Part shown: positions 35,223 to 45,500 of the stretch, in pieces
Position numbering within the stretch: the stretch's first letter is position 1
Layout of the letters: each line of letters opens with the position of its first letter
Assembly: GCA_041396245.1 (NCBI GenBank)
Contig: JAWKYW010000006.1
Coordinates: 1 to 64,000, forward strand
Direction of reading: 5' to 3'
Length of the DNA: 64,000 nucleotides
Origin: Desulfobacillus sp041396245
GTDB lineage: Bacteria; Pseudomonadota; Gammaproteobacteria; Burkholderiales; Rhodocyclaceae
Position numbers and translations under genes: made by a program
The notes under the pieces: model-generated
Told to the model about the DNA's origin: nothing
The model's database searches: none
What the model saw: the letters and a program-made list of their open reading frames with translations, nothing else

Positions 35223-35752
35223 CCAAGCGCTGGTACGTCGTGCATGCCTACTCGGGCTTTGAAAAGTCCGTACAGCGCGCCCTGGCCGAGCGCATAAGAC
35301 GCGCCGGCATGGAAGAGAAATTCGGCCAGATCCTGGTGCCGGTCGAGGAGGTCGTGGAGATGAAATCCGGCCAGAAAAGCATCTCGGAGCGCAAGTTCTT
35401 CCCCGGCTATGTGCTGGTGGAAATGGACATGGACGACGACACCTGGCATCTGGTGAAGAATACGGCCAAGGTAACCGGGTTTGTCGGTGGCACGGCGAAC
35501 AAGCCGACGCCGATCTCCGAAAAGGAGGTCGCCAAGATCATGCAGCAGATGCAGGAAGGTGTCGAGAAACCGAAGCCGAAGGTTCTCTATGAGGTCGGCG
35601 AAATGGTACGGGTCAAGGAAGGCCCCTTCACCGATTTCAACGGCACGGTGGAAGACATCAATTACGAGAAGAGCAAGTTGCGCGTGGCGGTGACCATTTT
35701 TGGCCGCTCGACGCCGGTGGAACTGGAGTTCTCGCAAGTCGAGAAAGCTTGA
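35219..35752 (+). CDS. nusG: Transcription elongation/antitermination factor NusG
   Basis: The product has 177 residues. The N-terminal NGN domain has RWYVVHAYSGFEKSV and RKFFPGYVLVEM; the C-terminal KOW domain has GEMVRVKEGPFTDFNGTVED. NusG binds the RNA polymerase clamp to promote elongation and links to Rho or S10. It starts within the secE stop, so the two are translationally coupled. Confidence 0.98.
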   Translation: MTKRWYVVHAYSGFEKSVQRALAERIRRAGMEEKFGQILVPVEEVVEMKSGQKSISERKFFPGYVLVEMDMDDDTWHLVKNTAKVTGFVGGTANKPTPISEKEVAKIMQQMQEGVEKPKPKVLYEVGEMVRVKEGPFTDFNGTVEDINYEKSKLRVAVTIFGRSTPVELEFSQVEKA

Positions 35753-35842
35753 AGCGGTACGGGGCCGGCCCCGTCAAGCCGGCAGGAGGAGCGCTAGTAG
35801 GGCGACCGAACGCGCGTTACCACTCATTTAACGGGAGCCATC

Positions 35843-36274
35843 ATGGCCAAGAAGATCATCGGCTTTATCAAGCTGCAAGTGCCGGCGGGCAAGGCGAACC
35901 CATCGCCCCCGATCGGCCCCGCGCTGGGTCAGCGCGGCCTGAACATCATGGAGTTCTGCAAGGCCTTCAATGCCCAGACGCAGGGTGTCGAGCCCGGTCT
36001 GCCGATTCCTGTGGTGATTACCGCTTACGCGGACAAGAGCTTTACCTTCGTGATGAAGACGCCGCCGGCATCCGTGCTCATCAAGAAGGCCGCCAAGATC
36101 GACAAGGGCTCGGCCAAGCCCCATACCGACAAGGTGGGCAAGCTGACGCGTGCCCAGGTCGAGGAAATCGCCAAGGCCAAGATGAAGGACCTTACGGCGG
36201 CCGACCTGGAGGCGGCCGTGCGTACCGTCGCCGGCAGTGCCCGCAGTATGGGCATCACCGTGGAGGGCATGTGA
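35843..36274 (+). CDS. rplK: 50S ribosomal protein L11
   Basis: The product has 143 residues. L11 binds 23S rRNA at the GTPase-associated centre and is needed for factor-dependent GTP hydrolysis. LQVPAGKANPSPPIGPALGQ and GLNIMEFCKAFN are invariant; the C-terminal rRNA-binding domain ends SARSMGITVEGM. It lies 90 bases after nusG, with AACGGGAG before the start, and is followed after one base by rplA. Confidence 0.98.
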   Translation: MAKKIIGFIKLQVPAGKANPSPPIGPALGQRGLNIMEFCKAFNAQTQGVEPGLPIPVVITAYADKSFTFVMKTPPASVLIKKAAKIDKGSAKPHTDKVGKLTRAQVEEIAKAKMKDLTAADLEAAVRTVAGSARSMGITVEGM

Positions 36275-36275
36275 C

Positions 36276-36977
36276 ATGACCAAACTCTCCAAGCGTACTG
36301 CATCCCTTCGCGCCAGGATTGACCGGAACAAGGCCCTTCCCGTCGCAGAGGCGCTTGCCCTCGTAAAGGAATGCGCCACCGCCAAGTTCGACGAGTCCGT
36401 CGATATCGCGGTCAATTTGGGCATCGACGCCAAGAAGTCCGACCAACTGGTGCGCGGCTCCGTCGTGCTGCCTGCCGGTATCGGCAAGAAAGTGCGCGTT
36501 GCTGTGTTCGCCCAGGGTGATAAGGCACAGGCTGCCAAAGAGGCGGGCGCAGACATTGTTGGATTCGATGACCTTGCCGCCCAGGTCAAGGAAGGCAAAA
36601 TGGATTTTGATGTGGTGGTCGCCACGCCGGATGCCATGAAAGTGGTTGGCGCGCTCGGCCAGATTCTCGGTCCGCGCGGCCTCATGCCAAACCCGAAGGT
36701 CGGCACGGTAACCATGGATGTGGCCGGAGCAGTGAAAAATGCCAAGGCGGGACAGGTGCAATACCGTACAGACAAGGCTGGCATTATCCAATGTACGGTC
36801 GGCCGCGCATCTTTCTCGGTCGAGCAGTTGCAGCAGAATATCGTCGCGCTGATAGATGCCCTGAACAAAGCCAAGCCGGCGACCAGCAAAGGCCAGTATC
36901 TGAAGAAGGTCTCAGTTTCCAGCACCATGGGAGCCGGGGTGCGTGTAGATCAGGCCAGCTTGTCGGCGCAGCAGTAA
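36276..36977 (+). CDS. rplA: 50S ribosomal protein L1
   Basis: The product has 233 residues. L1 forms the mobile stalk near the E site and in many bacteria represses its own L11-L1 mRNA. The motif ILGPRGLMPNPKVGTVT and the N-terminal DESVDIAVNLGID are diagnostic. It starts one base after rplK, so it is translationally coupled. Confidence 0.98.
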   Translation: MTKLSKRTASLRARIDRNKALPVAEALALVKECATAKFDESVDIAVNLGIDAKKSDQLVRGSVVLPAGIGKKVRVAVFAQGDKAQAAKEAGADIVGFDDLAAQVKEGKMDFDVVVATPDAMKVVGALGQILGPRGLMPNPKVGTVTMDVAGAVKNAKAGQVQYRTDKAGIIQCTVGRASFSVEQLQQNIVALIDALNKAKPATSKGQYLKKVSVSSTMGAGVRVDQASLSAQQ

Positions 36978-36984
36978 GAAATGG

Positions 36985-37002
36985 GTCCCCGCATATGGGG
37001 AC
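36985..37002 (+). other. Hairpin after rplA
   Basis: GTCCCC (36985-36990) pairs with GGGGAC (36997-37002) around GCATAT, seven bases after the rplA stop. No T-run follows. It may protect the L11-L1 mRNA end or be part of the upstream L10 leader. Confidence 0.35.
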
Positions 37003-37013
37003 AGAACTTTGGG

Positions 37014-37100
37014 ACGCCGGGAAAGCGCAAGCCGGACCGGCGTATCGTCAAAGACCGCTGGCGCCCGCAAGGGCTTAATAGCAGCGGAGAAGAGAACGGA
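37014..37100 (+). ncRNA. L10 leader: autoregulatory mRNA structure ahead of rplJ
   Basis: In the 299-base gap between rplA and rplJ, CCGCTG (37055-37060) pairs with CAGCGG (37082-37087), enclosing the inner hairpin GCCC-GCAA-GGGC (37063-37074) and the unpaired TTAATA. This layout of an outer helix, asymmetric internal loop and inner stem after GTCAAAGA is that of the L10 leader, which binds L10(L12)4 to repress rplJL. Boundaries are approximate. The rest of the gap (37101-37276) holds no gene; AGGAGA sits before rplJ. Confidence 0.7.
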
Positions 37101-37276
37101 ACGGGGATTCTGATCCTTGATTTCCGGCCTCTGATCCCTGTCCCAGCGCAGATGGTGAACCCAGACAGGATTTTCCTCCGTTGCCTGACCGCGACGGAGC
37201 GCTCCTGATCCAGGTCGCCTTGGGTGCGGCGGTGCGGTTTCCGCCGTGTGTTGACTTGATAGGAGAAAGGACCTCC

Positions 37277-37774
37277 ATGGGTCTCAATCTTGAAGGCAAA
37301 AAGGCCATCGTGGCGGAGGTGTCGGCGCAAGTGGCCGATGCTCAGACCATCGTCGTGGCCGAGTATCGCGGCATTGAAGTGGGCGACCTTACCCAGCTGC
37401 GTGCGAAGGCGCGTCAGTCGGGTGTCTATCTGCGTGTGTTGAGGAACACCCTGGTCCGCCGGGCTGTGGCAGATACGCCGTTCGCGGTCCTTGTCGACCA
37501 ACTGACCGGCCCGTTGATCTATGGCATATCGAGCGATCCGGTGGCGGCGGCGAAGGTGCTGAACGACTTCGCCAAGGGCAACGAGAAGTTGGTGCTCAAG
37601 GCTGGTGCCTATGCCGGCAAGGCACTTGACAAGGCAGGTGTGCAGGCGCTTGCCTCGATTCCGGGACGGGAAGAACTGCTCGCCAAGCTGCTCGGCGTGA
37701 TGAAAGCGCCGGTGTCCGGCTTTGCCGTCGCACTTGGTGCACTGGCGAAACAACGCGAAGCGGCCTCCGCCTGA
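37277..37774 (+). CDS. rplJ: 50S ribosomal protein L10
   Basis: The product has 165 residues. L10 anchors the L7/L12 stalk. The N-terminal rRNA-binding part has IVVAEYRGIEVGDLTQLRAK and LRVLRNTLVRRAV; the C-terminal helix (REELLAKLLGVMKAPVSGF) binds L12 dimers. The ATG at 37277 with AGGAGAAAGG fixes the start. Expression is probably controlled by the leader upstream. Confidence 0.97.
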   Translation: MGLNLEGKKAIVAEVSAQVADAQTIVVAEYRGIEVGDLTQLRAKARQSGVYLRVLRNTLVRRAVADTPFAVLVDQLTGPLIYGISSDPVAAAKVLNDFAKGNEKLVLKAGAYAGKALDKAGVQALASIPGREELLAKLLGVMKAPVSGFAVALGALAKQREAASA

Positions 37775-37811
37775 ACGATCCTTATCACATTCGAAACTGG
37801 AGTAATTGAAC

Positions 37812-38186
37812 ATGGCTATCAGCAAAGAAGACATTCTCGAAGCCGTTGGCAACATGACGGTTATGGACCTGAACGATCTGGTCAAGGCGTTCGAAGAGAA
37901 ATTTGGCGTTTCGGCTGCCGCGATGGCAGTGGCTGCCCCGGGTGCCGGCGCTGCTGCGCCTGCTGCGGAAGAGCAGACAGAGTTTTCCGTGATCCTGGCC
38001 GCCACCGGTGAAAAGAAAGTCGAGGTCATCAAGGTCGTGCGCGCGGTTACGGGTCTCGGCCTCAAGGAAGCCAAGGATCTGGTCGACGGCGCACCGAAGC
38101 CCGTCAAGGAAGCGATTCCCAAGGCGGACGCCGAAGCGATCAAGAAGCAACTCGAAGACGCCGGCGCGAAAGCCGAGATCAAGTAG
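37812..38186 (+). CDS. rplL: 50S ribosomal protein L7/L12
   Basis: The product has 124 residues. The N-terminal dimer domain (EAVGNMTVMDLNDLVKAFEE) is joined by an Ala/Pro/Gly hinge (about 40-52) to the C-terminal factor-binding domain with EKKVEVIKVVRAVTGLGLKE. L7/L12 recruits translation GTPases. The ATG at 37812 is used rather than TTG at 37806. It lies 37 bases after rplJ. Confidence 0.98.
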   Translation: MAISKEDILEAVGNMTVMDLNDLVKAFEEKFGVSAAAMAVAAPGAGAAAPAAEEQTEFSVILAATGEKKVEVIKVVRAVTGLGLKEAKDLVDGAPKPVKEAIPKADAEAIKKQLEDAGAKAEIK

Positions 38187-38202
38187 AGCTTTTTGGCAGG
38201 GT

Positions 38203-38231
38203 GGGCTGACGGTTTTGGCCGTCAGCCCTTT
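38203..38231 (+). terminator. Attenuator between rplL and rpoB
   Basis: GGGCTGACGG (38203-38212) pairs perfectly with CCGTCAGCCC (38219-38228) across TTTTGG and is followed by TTT. A partial terminator here is known in enteric bacteria, where it makes ribosomal protein output exceed RNA polymerase output; the position and structure suggest the same role. Confidence 0.75.
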
Positions 38232-38248
38232 GCCATTGAAGTTGTTAC

Positions 38249-38314
38249 CAGTTTCCAGTTGCCAGCTGCCCGCATGAGCCTGTGGTGCCGCAAGCGGCTG
38301 ACAACTGAAAACTG
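38249..38314 (+). repeat. Inverted repeat in the rpoB leader
   Basis: CAGTTTCCAGTTGCCAG (38249-38265) and CTGACAACTGAAAACTG (38298-38314) are inverse over 15 of 17 positions, with a 32-base loop. The CAGTT-rich units resemble AACTG-type intergenic repeats. It sits between the attenuator and the rpoB start. Confidence 0.55.
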
Positions 38315-38337
38315 AATTTCTCACCCCCGGAGCCGAT

Positions 38338-41300
38338 ATGACGTACTCCTATACCGAGAAAAAGCGCATCCGCAAAAGCTTCGCCAAGCGCGCCAGCGTT
38401 CTGGACGTTCCTTTCCTGCTGGCGACCCAGCTGGAGTCCTACCTTGCGTTTCTGCAGACTGATATTCCGCCTGCACAGCGTCGCAACCAGGGCTTGCAGG
38501 CCGCGTTCACCTCAATCTTCCCGATCTCCAGTCACAGCGGCAATGCGCGCCTTGAGTTCGTCTATTATGCCCTGGGCGAACCGGCCTTCGACGTCAAGGA
38601 GTGCCAGCAGCGTGGCCTGACCTTCGCCAGCCCGTTACGTGCCCGTGTCCGGCTGGTCATCATGGACCGGGAGGCAGCCAAGGAGACCATCAAGGAGGTG
38701 AAGGAACAGGAGGTTTACATGGGCGAGATCCCGCTCATGACGACCACCGGCTCTTTCGTCATCAACGGCACCGAGCGTGTCATCGTTTCCCAGCTGCACC
38801 GCTCGCCGGGTGTCTTTTTCGAGCATGACCGCGGCAAGACCCATTCGTCCGGAAAGCTGCTGTTCTCGGCGCGCATCATTCCCTATCGCGGCTCGTGGCT
38901 CGATTTCGAATTCGACCCGAAGGATTTTCTCTATTTCCGCGTAGACCGCCGCCGCAAGATGCCGGTAACGATTTTGCTCAAGGCCATTGGCCTGACCCTC
39001 GAGCAGATTCTCGCGACTTTCTTCGAGTTCGACGTCTTTCATCTATCCAGGAAGGGTATCCAATTCGAGGTTGTACCTGAACGCCTGCGTGGCGAGGTCG
39101 CCCGTTTCGATATTACCGACAAGGCCGGCAAGGTAATCGTCGCCAAGGACAAACGCATAACCGCCAAACACATACGTGATCTGGCCGATGCCGGCATCAA
39201 GAAAATCAGCGTGCCGGAGGACTTCCTTGTTGGCCGCGTCATCGGCCGAAACATCATCGATGCCGAAACGGGCGAGATTCTGGCCAATGCCAACGAGGAA
39301 CTGACCGAGAGCCTGCTCGGCAAGCTGCGCGAATCCGGCGTGGCTGAAATGCATACCCTATACACAAACGACCTCGATCGCGGCGCCTATATCTCATCGA
39401 CACTGCGAACTGACGAGACCGTCGACCAGATGGCTGCACGGGTGGCCATCTACCGCATGATGCGCCCCGGAGAACCGCCCACCGAGGATGCCGTCGAGAC
39501 GCTGTTCCACGGACTGTTCTACTCTGAGGAGCGCTACGACCTGTCAGCCGTGGGGCGCATGAAGTTCAACCGGCGCGTAGGTCGCGAAGTGCTGGATGGC
39601 TCCGGCACCCTGTCCAACGATGACATCATTGATGTCATACGCATTCTTGTCGAACTTCGCAACGGCCGGGGCGAGATCGACGATATCGACCATCTTGGAA
39701 ATCGCCGCGTGCGCTCGGTTGGCGAGCTTGCCGAGAACCAGTTCCGCGCCGGCCTGGTCCGCGTCGAGCGTGCCGTGAAGGAACGCCTGTCACAGGCCGA
39801 ATCCGAGAATCTGATGCCGCACGATCTGATCAACGCCAAGCCCATCTCGGCGGCGATCAAGGAATTCTTCGGTTCCAGCCAGCTATCGCAGTTCATGGAC
39901 CAGACCAACCCGCTTTCCGAAATTACGCACAAGCGTCGAGTATCCGCATTGGGACCCGGCGGCCTGACGCGGGAGCGTGCCGGCTTCGAGGTCCGCGACG
40001 TGCACCCGACCCACTATGGCCGAGTTTGCCCGATCGAGACGCCGGAAGGACCGAACATCGGCCTGATCAACTCCCTCGCACTGTACGCCCGAACCAACCA
40101 GTTCGGCTTCATGGAGACGCCCTACCGCAAAGTGGTGGATGGCCGCGTTACCGATCAGATTGATTACCTGTCGGCGATCGAGGAAGGCCATTTCGTCATT
40201 GCCCAGGCCAATACGCAGCTGGACAAGAAAGGCAAGATTGTCGACGAGCTGGTTTCGTCGCGTCACAAAAGCGAGTTTTCCCTGGGCCCCCCTGACCAGG
40301 TCCAGTACATGGACATTGCACCAGGGCAGATCGTCTCGGTGGCCGCATCGCTGATTCCCTTTCTTGAGCACGACGACGCCAACCGCGCGCTGATGGGCGC
40401 CAACATGCAGCGCCAGGCGGTGCCTTGCCTACGTGCCGAGAAGGCGCTGGTGGGTACCGGCATCGAGCGCACCGTGGCCGTGGACTCCGGCACTGCGGTA
40501 CAGGCGTTGCGCGGAGGCGTGGTCGATTACATTGACGCCAACCGCATAGTCGTTCGCGTTCATGACGACGAGACGGTCCCGGGGGAAGTCGGTGTCGACA
40601 TCTACAACCTGATCAAGTACACCCGTTCGAACCAGAATACCAACATCAATCAGCGCCCGCTGGTGAAGGTCGGCGACATGATAGCCAAGGGAGATGTCAT
40701 CGCTGACGGGGCTTCCACGGACATGGGAGAACTGGCCCTCGGCCAGAACATGCTGGTGGCCTTCATGCCCTGGAACGGCTACAACTTCGAAGATTCGATT
40801 CTCATTTCCGAACGTGTGGTGGCCGACGACCGTTTTACCTCGATCCACATCGAGGAATTGACGGTGGTCGCTCGCGACACCAAGCTTGGGGCCGAAGAGA
40901 TCACCCGGGACATTGCCTCTCTGGGCGAGGCTCAACTTTCGCGCCTGGATGAATCCGGCATCGTCTACATTGGCGCCGAGGTTGAGGCCGGGGACGTGCT
41001 GGTGGGCAAGGTGACGCCAAAGGGCGAAACACAGCTCACTCCGGAGGAAAAGCTGCTACGCGCCATATTCGGAGAAAAGGCCTCCGACGTGAAGGATACG
41101 GGCCTGCGCGTGCCATCCGGCATGTCCGGCACCGTGATCGACGTACAGGTATTTACCCGCGAGGGAATTGAACGCGACAAACGCGCTCAACAGATCATCG
41201 ACGACGAACTGCGCCGTTACAAGACCGATCTCGCCGACCAGATGCGCATTGTCGAACGAGACACCTTTGCCCGAATCGAACGCCTGTTGACGGGAAAGGT

Positions 41301-42411
41301 GGCCAACAAGGGCCCGAAAAAACTGGCCAAGGGTACCAAGATCACCAAGGCTTATCTTGAGTCGGTCGACCCGCATCATTGGTTCGATATCGGTCTGGCA
41401 AATGACGAAACCGCGCAGCAGTTGGAGAACCTTCGCGATAGCATTGAGCAGACACGCAAGGACTTCGATCAGGCCTTCGAGGCTAAGAAGAAGAAGCTGA
41501 CCCAGGGAGACGAGCTGCCTCCGGGCGTGCAGAAGATGGTCAAGGTTTACCTGGCCGTCAAGCGCCGCCTGCAGCCCGGCGACAAGATGGCCGGCCGCCA
41601 CGGCAACAAGGGTGTAGTTTCGCGAATTGTGCCGATCGAGGATATGCCCCACATGGCCGACGGCACGACGGTTGACATCGTACTCAATCCGCTGGGCGTG
41701 CCTTCGCGGATGAATATCGGACAAATTCTGGAGACGCATCTGGGCTGGGCCGCCAAGGGCCTTGGCCTGAAGATTGGCGAGATGCTGAGGAGGCAAGCCG
41801 CTGCCGGCGAACTGCGCAACTATCTGGACAAGATCTACAACTCGAGCGGCAAGGGGGAGGACATTTCCTCCCTTTCGGATCAGGAAGTCATCGAATTGGC
41901 AAGCAACCTCCGGCATGGAGTGCCCTTTGCCACGCCCGTATTCGACGGCGCCCACGAGGGAGAGATCAAGAATATGCTGGAATTGGCCGGCCTGCCGTCC
42001 TCTGGCCAGGTGGCGCTTTTCGATGGGCGAACCGGGGAACAGTTCGAACGTCCCGTGACGGTGGGCTATATGCATGTGCTGAAACTGCACCACCTTGTCG
42101 ACGACAAGATGCATGCGCGCTCCACCGGCCCTTACAGCCTCGTGACGCAACAGCCTCTGGGCGGCAAGGCCCAGTTCGGGGGCCAGCGCTTTGGCGAAAT
42201 GGAGGTGTGGGCACTGGAAGCCTATGGCGCCTCGTATACTCTGCAGGAAATGCTCACGGTCAAGTCCGATGATGTTTCGGGTCGAACCAAGGTTTATGAA
42301 AATATCGTCAAGGGTGAGCACAAGATCGATGCCGGCATGCCGGAATCCTTCAATGTGTTGGTCAAGGAGATTCGTTCTTTGGCGATCGACATTGACCTTG
42401 AGCGGTATTAG
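38338..42411 (+). CDS. rpoB: RNA polymerase beta subunit
   Basis: The product has 1357 residues (about 1342 in E. coli). It forms one side of the active-site cleft. The rifampicin pocket reads GSSQLSQFMDQTNPLSEITH from residue 512, with Asp521, His531 and Ser536, the residues equivalent to E. coli D516, H526 and S531, so the predicted state is rifampicin-sensitive. GRHGNKGVVSRIVPIEDMPH and the C-terminal AYGASYTLQEMLTVKSDD match the conserved regions. It is 151 bases downstream of rplL behind an attenuator and is co-transcribed with rpoC. Confidence 0.99.
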   Translation: MTYSYTEKKRIRKSFAKRASVLDVPFLLATQLESYLAFLQTDIPPAQRRNQGLQAAFTSIFPISSHSGNARLEFVYYALGEPAFDVKECQQRGLTFASPLRARVRLVIMDREAAKETIKEVKEQEVYMGEIPLMTTTGSFVINGTERVIVSQLHRSPGVFFEHDRGKTHSSGKLLFSARIIPYRGSWLDFEFDPKDFLYFRVDRRRKMPVTILLKAIGLTLEQILATFFEFDVFHLSRKGIQFEVVPERLRGEVARFDITDKAGKVIVAKDKRITAKHIRDLADAGIKKISVPEDFLVGRVIGRNIIDAETGEILANANEELTESLLGKLRESGVAEMHTLYTNDLDRGAYISSTLRTDETVDQMAARVAIYRMMRPGEPPTEDAVETLFHGLFYSEERYDLSAVGRMKFNRRVGREVLDGSGTLSNDDIIDVIRILVELRNGRGEIDDIDHLGNRRVRSVGELAENQFRAGLVRVERAVKERLSQAESENLMPHDLINAKPISAAIKEFFGSSQLSQFMDQTNPLSEITHKRRVSALGPGGLTRERAGFEVRDVHPTHYGRVCPIETPEGPNIGLINSLALYARTNQFGFMETPYRKVVDGRVTDQIDYLSAIEEGHFVIAQANTQLDKKGKIVDELVSSRHKSEFSLGPPDQVQYMDIAPGQIVSVAASLIPFLEHDDANRALMGANMQRQAVPCLRAEKALVGTGIERTVAVDSGTAVQALRGGVVDYIDANRIVVRVHDDETVPGEVGVDIYNLIKYTRSNQNTNINQRPLVKVGDMIAKGDVIADGASTDMGELALGQNMLVAFMPWNGYNFEDSILISERVVADDRFTSIHIEELTVVARDTKLGAEEITRDIASLGEAQLSRLDESGIVYIGAEVEAGDVLVGKVTPKGETQLTPEEKLLRAIFGEKASDVKDTGLRVPSGMSGTVIDVQVFTREGIERDKRAQQIIDDELRRYKTDLADQMRIVERDTFARIERLLTGKVANKGPKKLAKGTKITKAYLESVDPHHWFDIGLANDETAQQLENLRDSIEQTRKDFDQAFEAKKKKLTQGDELPPGVQKMVKVYLAVKRRLQPGDKMAGRHGNKGVVSRIVPIEDMPHMADGTTVDIVLNPLGVPSRMNIGQILETHLGWAAKGLGLKIGEMLRRQAAAGELRNYLDKIYNSSGKGEDISSLSDQEVIELASNLRHGVPFATPVFDGAHEGEIKNMLELAGLPSSGQVALFDGRTGEQFERPVTVGYMHVLKLHHLVDDKMHARSTGPYSLVTQQPLGGKAQFGGQRFGEMEVWALEAYGASYTLQEMLTVKSDDVSGRTKVYENIVKGEHKIDAGMPESFNVLVKEIRSLAIDIDLERY

Positions 42412-42512
42412 GTGATCGGATGAAGCCGTCGCGGTCTTGCGCTCAGCGCGGGCCGGCGGAAATGAATTCTGGATATTCGATTTGAAGTTTCACCCCTTGC
42501 AGGAGTGAAGAC

Positions 42513-45500
42513 ATGAAAGCACTACTCGATCTGTTCAAGCAGGTAACCCAGGAGGAAGAGTTCGATGCGATAACCATCAGCTTGGCCTCACCGGAGAAAA
42601 TTCGCTCGTGGTCCTATGGCGAGGTCAAAAAGCCAGAGACCATCAACTATCGTACCTTCAAGCCGGAGCGCGATGGTCTTTTTTGCGCCAAGATATTCGG
42701 TCCGGTGAAGGACTACGAGTGCCTCTGCGGCAAGTACAAACGTCTCAAGCACCGCGGCGTCATCTGCGAAAAGTGCGGCGTCGAAGTGACACTGTCGAAG
42801 GTGCGCCGCGAGCGCATGGGCCACATCGAGCTGGCCTCGCCGGTGGCCCACATTTGGTTCCTCAAGAGCTTGCCCAGCCGTCTGGGCATGGTCCTTGACA
42901 TGACGCTGCGGGACATTGAGCGCGTTCTCTATTTCGAAGCCTACGTCGTTGTCGATGCGGGCATGACTCCGCTCAATCGCGCCCAGCTGCTTTCCGAGGA
43001 CGACTACCTTGCCAAGGTCGAGGAATATGGTGACGATTTCGCCGCATTGATGGGCGCCGAGGGTATTCGGGAACTGCTGCGCAATCTCGACATCAATCAC
43101 GAAATCGACGAACTGCGCAAGGAACTCGAGACTACCGGTTCGGAAGCCAAGATCAAGAAGATTGCCAAGCGCCTCAAGGTGCTGGAGGCCTTCCAGCAAT
43201 CCGGCATCAAGCCGGACTGGATGATCCTGGAAGTGCTTCCTGTTTTGCCGCCGGATCTGCGACCCCTGGTGCCACTGGACGGTGGCCGATTCGCCACCTC
43301 GGACCTGAACGACCTGTACCGTCGCGTTATCAACCGCAACAACCGCCTCAAGCGACTGCTGGAACTCAAGGCTCCCGAGATCATCGTGCGCAACGAGAAG
43401 CGCATGCTGCAGGAAGCCGTCGACTCCCTGCTCGACAACGGGCGTCGCGGCAAGGCAATGACCGGCGCCAATAAACGTCCGCTGAAGTCTCTTGCGGACA
43501 TGATCAAGGGCAAGGGAGGCCGCTTCCGACAGAACCTGCTGGGCAAGCGCGTCGACTATTCCGGTCGATCGGTCATCGTGGTTGGCCCGCAGTTGAAACT
43601 GCACCAGTGCGGCCTACCGAAGAAAATGGCACTGGAATTGTTCAAGCCCTTCATCTTCAACAAGCTGGAGTTGCTGGGTTTGGCCACCACCATCAAGGCG
43701 GCCAAGAAGCTGGTCGAGCAGGAAGTGCCCGAGGTGTGGGACATCCTCGAAGAGGTAATCCGCGAACATCCGGTCATGCTTAACCGTGCGCCGACCCTGC
43801 ACCGACTCGGCATCCAGGCCTTTGAGCCGACATTGATCGAAGGCAAGGCTATCCAGCTGCATCCGCTGGTCTGCGTGGCTTTCAACGCCGACTTCGATGG
43901 CGACCAGATGGCCGTCCACGTGCCGTTGTCGCTGGAAGCTCAGATGGAAGCGAGGACGCTGATGCTGTCCTCGAACAATATTCTCTCTCCTGCCAATGGC
44001 GAGCCCATCATCGTCCCCTCGCAGGACATCGTGCTGGGTCTCTACTTCGCAACACGGGAGCGCATTAATGCGCGCGGAGAAGGCATGGCCTTCACCGACA
44101 TTTCCGAGGTGAAACGTGCTTACGAGTCTGGCCAGACGGACATTCAGGCCCGCATCATGGCGCGGATCAAGGAATACGATGTAGCGGACAACGGGGAGAA
44201 GACTGAGAAGATCACTCGCTACGAGACGACCGTCGGTCGTGCCCTGCTCTCCGAGATACTGCCGGCAGGGCTACCCTTCTCGATCATCAACAAGACGCTC
44301 AAGAAGAAGGAAATCTCTCGTCTCATCAACGCATGCTTCCGCCGCTGCGGCCTGAAGGAAACGGTTATCTTCGCCGATAAGCTGATGCAGTCAGGTTTCG
44401 GCCTGGCCACGCGTGCCGGCATTTCCATCTCCATCGGTGACATGCTGGTCCCATTACAGAAGCACGAGATCATTTCAGCCGCCGAGCACGAGGTAAAGGA
44501 AATCGAGAAGCAGTACACCTCTGGCCTCGTCACTGACGGCGAACGCTACAACAAAGTGGTCGATATCTGGGGGCGTGCCGGAGATCAGGTGGCGAAGGCA
44601 ATGATGGAGCAACTCTCCCATCAGGAGATCGCCGACCACAGCGGGAAAAAGGTGGCACAGGAGTCCTTCAACTCGATCTACATGATGGCCGATTCGGGCG
44701 CCCGCGGTTCGGCAGCGCAGATTCGACAGTTGGCAGGTATGCGCGGCCTGATGGCCAAGCCGGACGGATCAATCATCGAGGTGCCGATCACGACCAACTT
44801 CCGAGAGGGACTGAATGTACAGCAGTACTTCATTTCCACTCACGGCGCCCGCAAGGGACTGGCCGACACCGCATTGAAAACAGCCAATTCGGGTTATCTG
44901 ACTCGTCGCCTGGTGGACGTGACCCAGGATTTAGTGGTGACTGAAGACGATTGCGGCACCAGCAACGGTTTTGCCATGAAGGCGCTGGTGGAGGGGGGCG
45001 AGGTCGTCGAGGCATTGCGTGAACGGATTCTGGGCCGCGTCACGATCGCCGAAGTGCTTCACCCGGAGACGCAGGATGTGCTGTTTCCAGCCGGCTTCCT
45101 CCTCGACGAAGACGCAGTCGATCTCATCGAGGCGCTCGGCGTGGACGAAGTGCGCGTGCGAACCCCCCTGAACTGCGACACGCGTTATGGCCTGTGCGCC
45201 AAGTGCTACGGACGTGATCTGGGGCGGGGCACGCTGGTCAACTCGGGAGAAGCCGTCGGCGTTATCGCCGCCCAGTCAATCGGAGAACCGGGTACCCAGC
45301 TGACCATGCGCACCTTTCACGTCGGTGGCGCAGCTTCTCGCGCGGCGTCCGCTTCGCATGTCGAAGCGAAGTCGGCCGGCACCGTGCGTTTCACTCAGAA
45401 CATGCGCTACGTTACCAACCCGAAGGGCGAGAAGGTGGTCATTGCCCGCTCGGCAGAGGTGTTGCTGACGGATGATCATGGCCGCGAACGGGAGCGCCAC

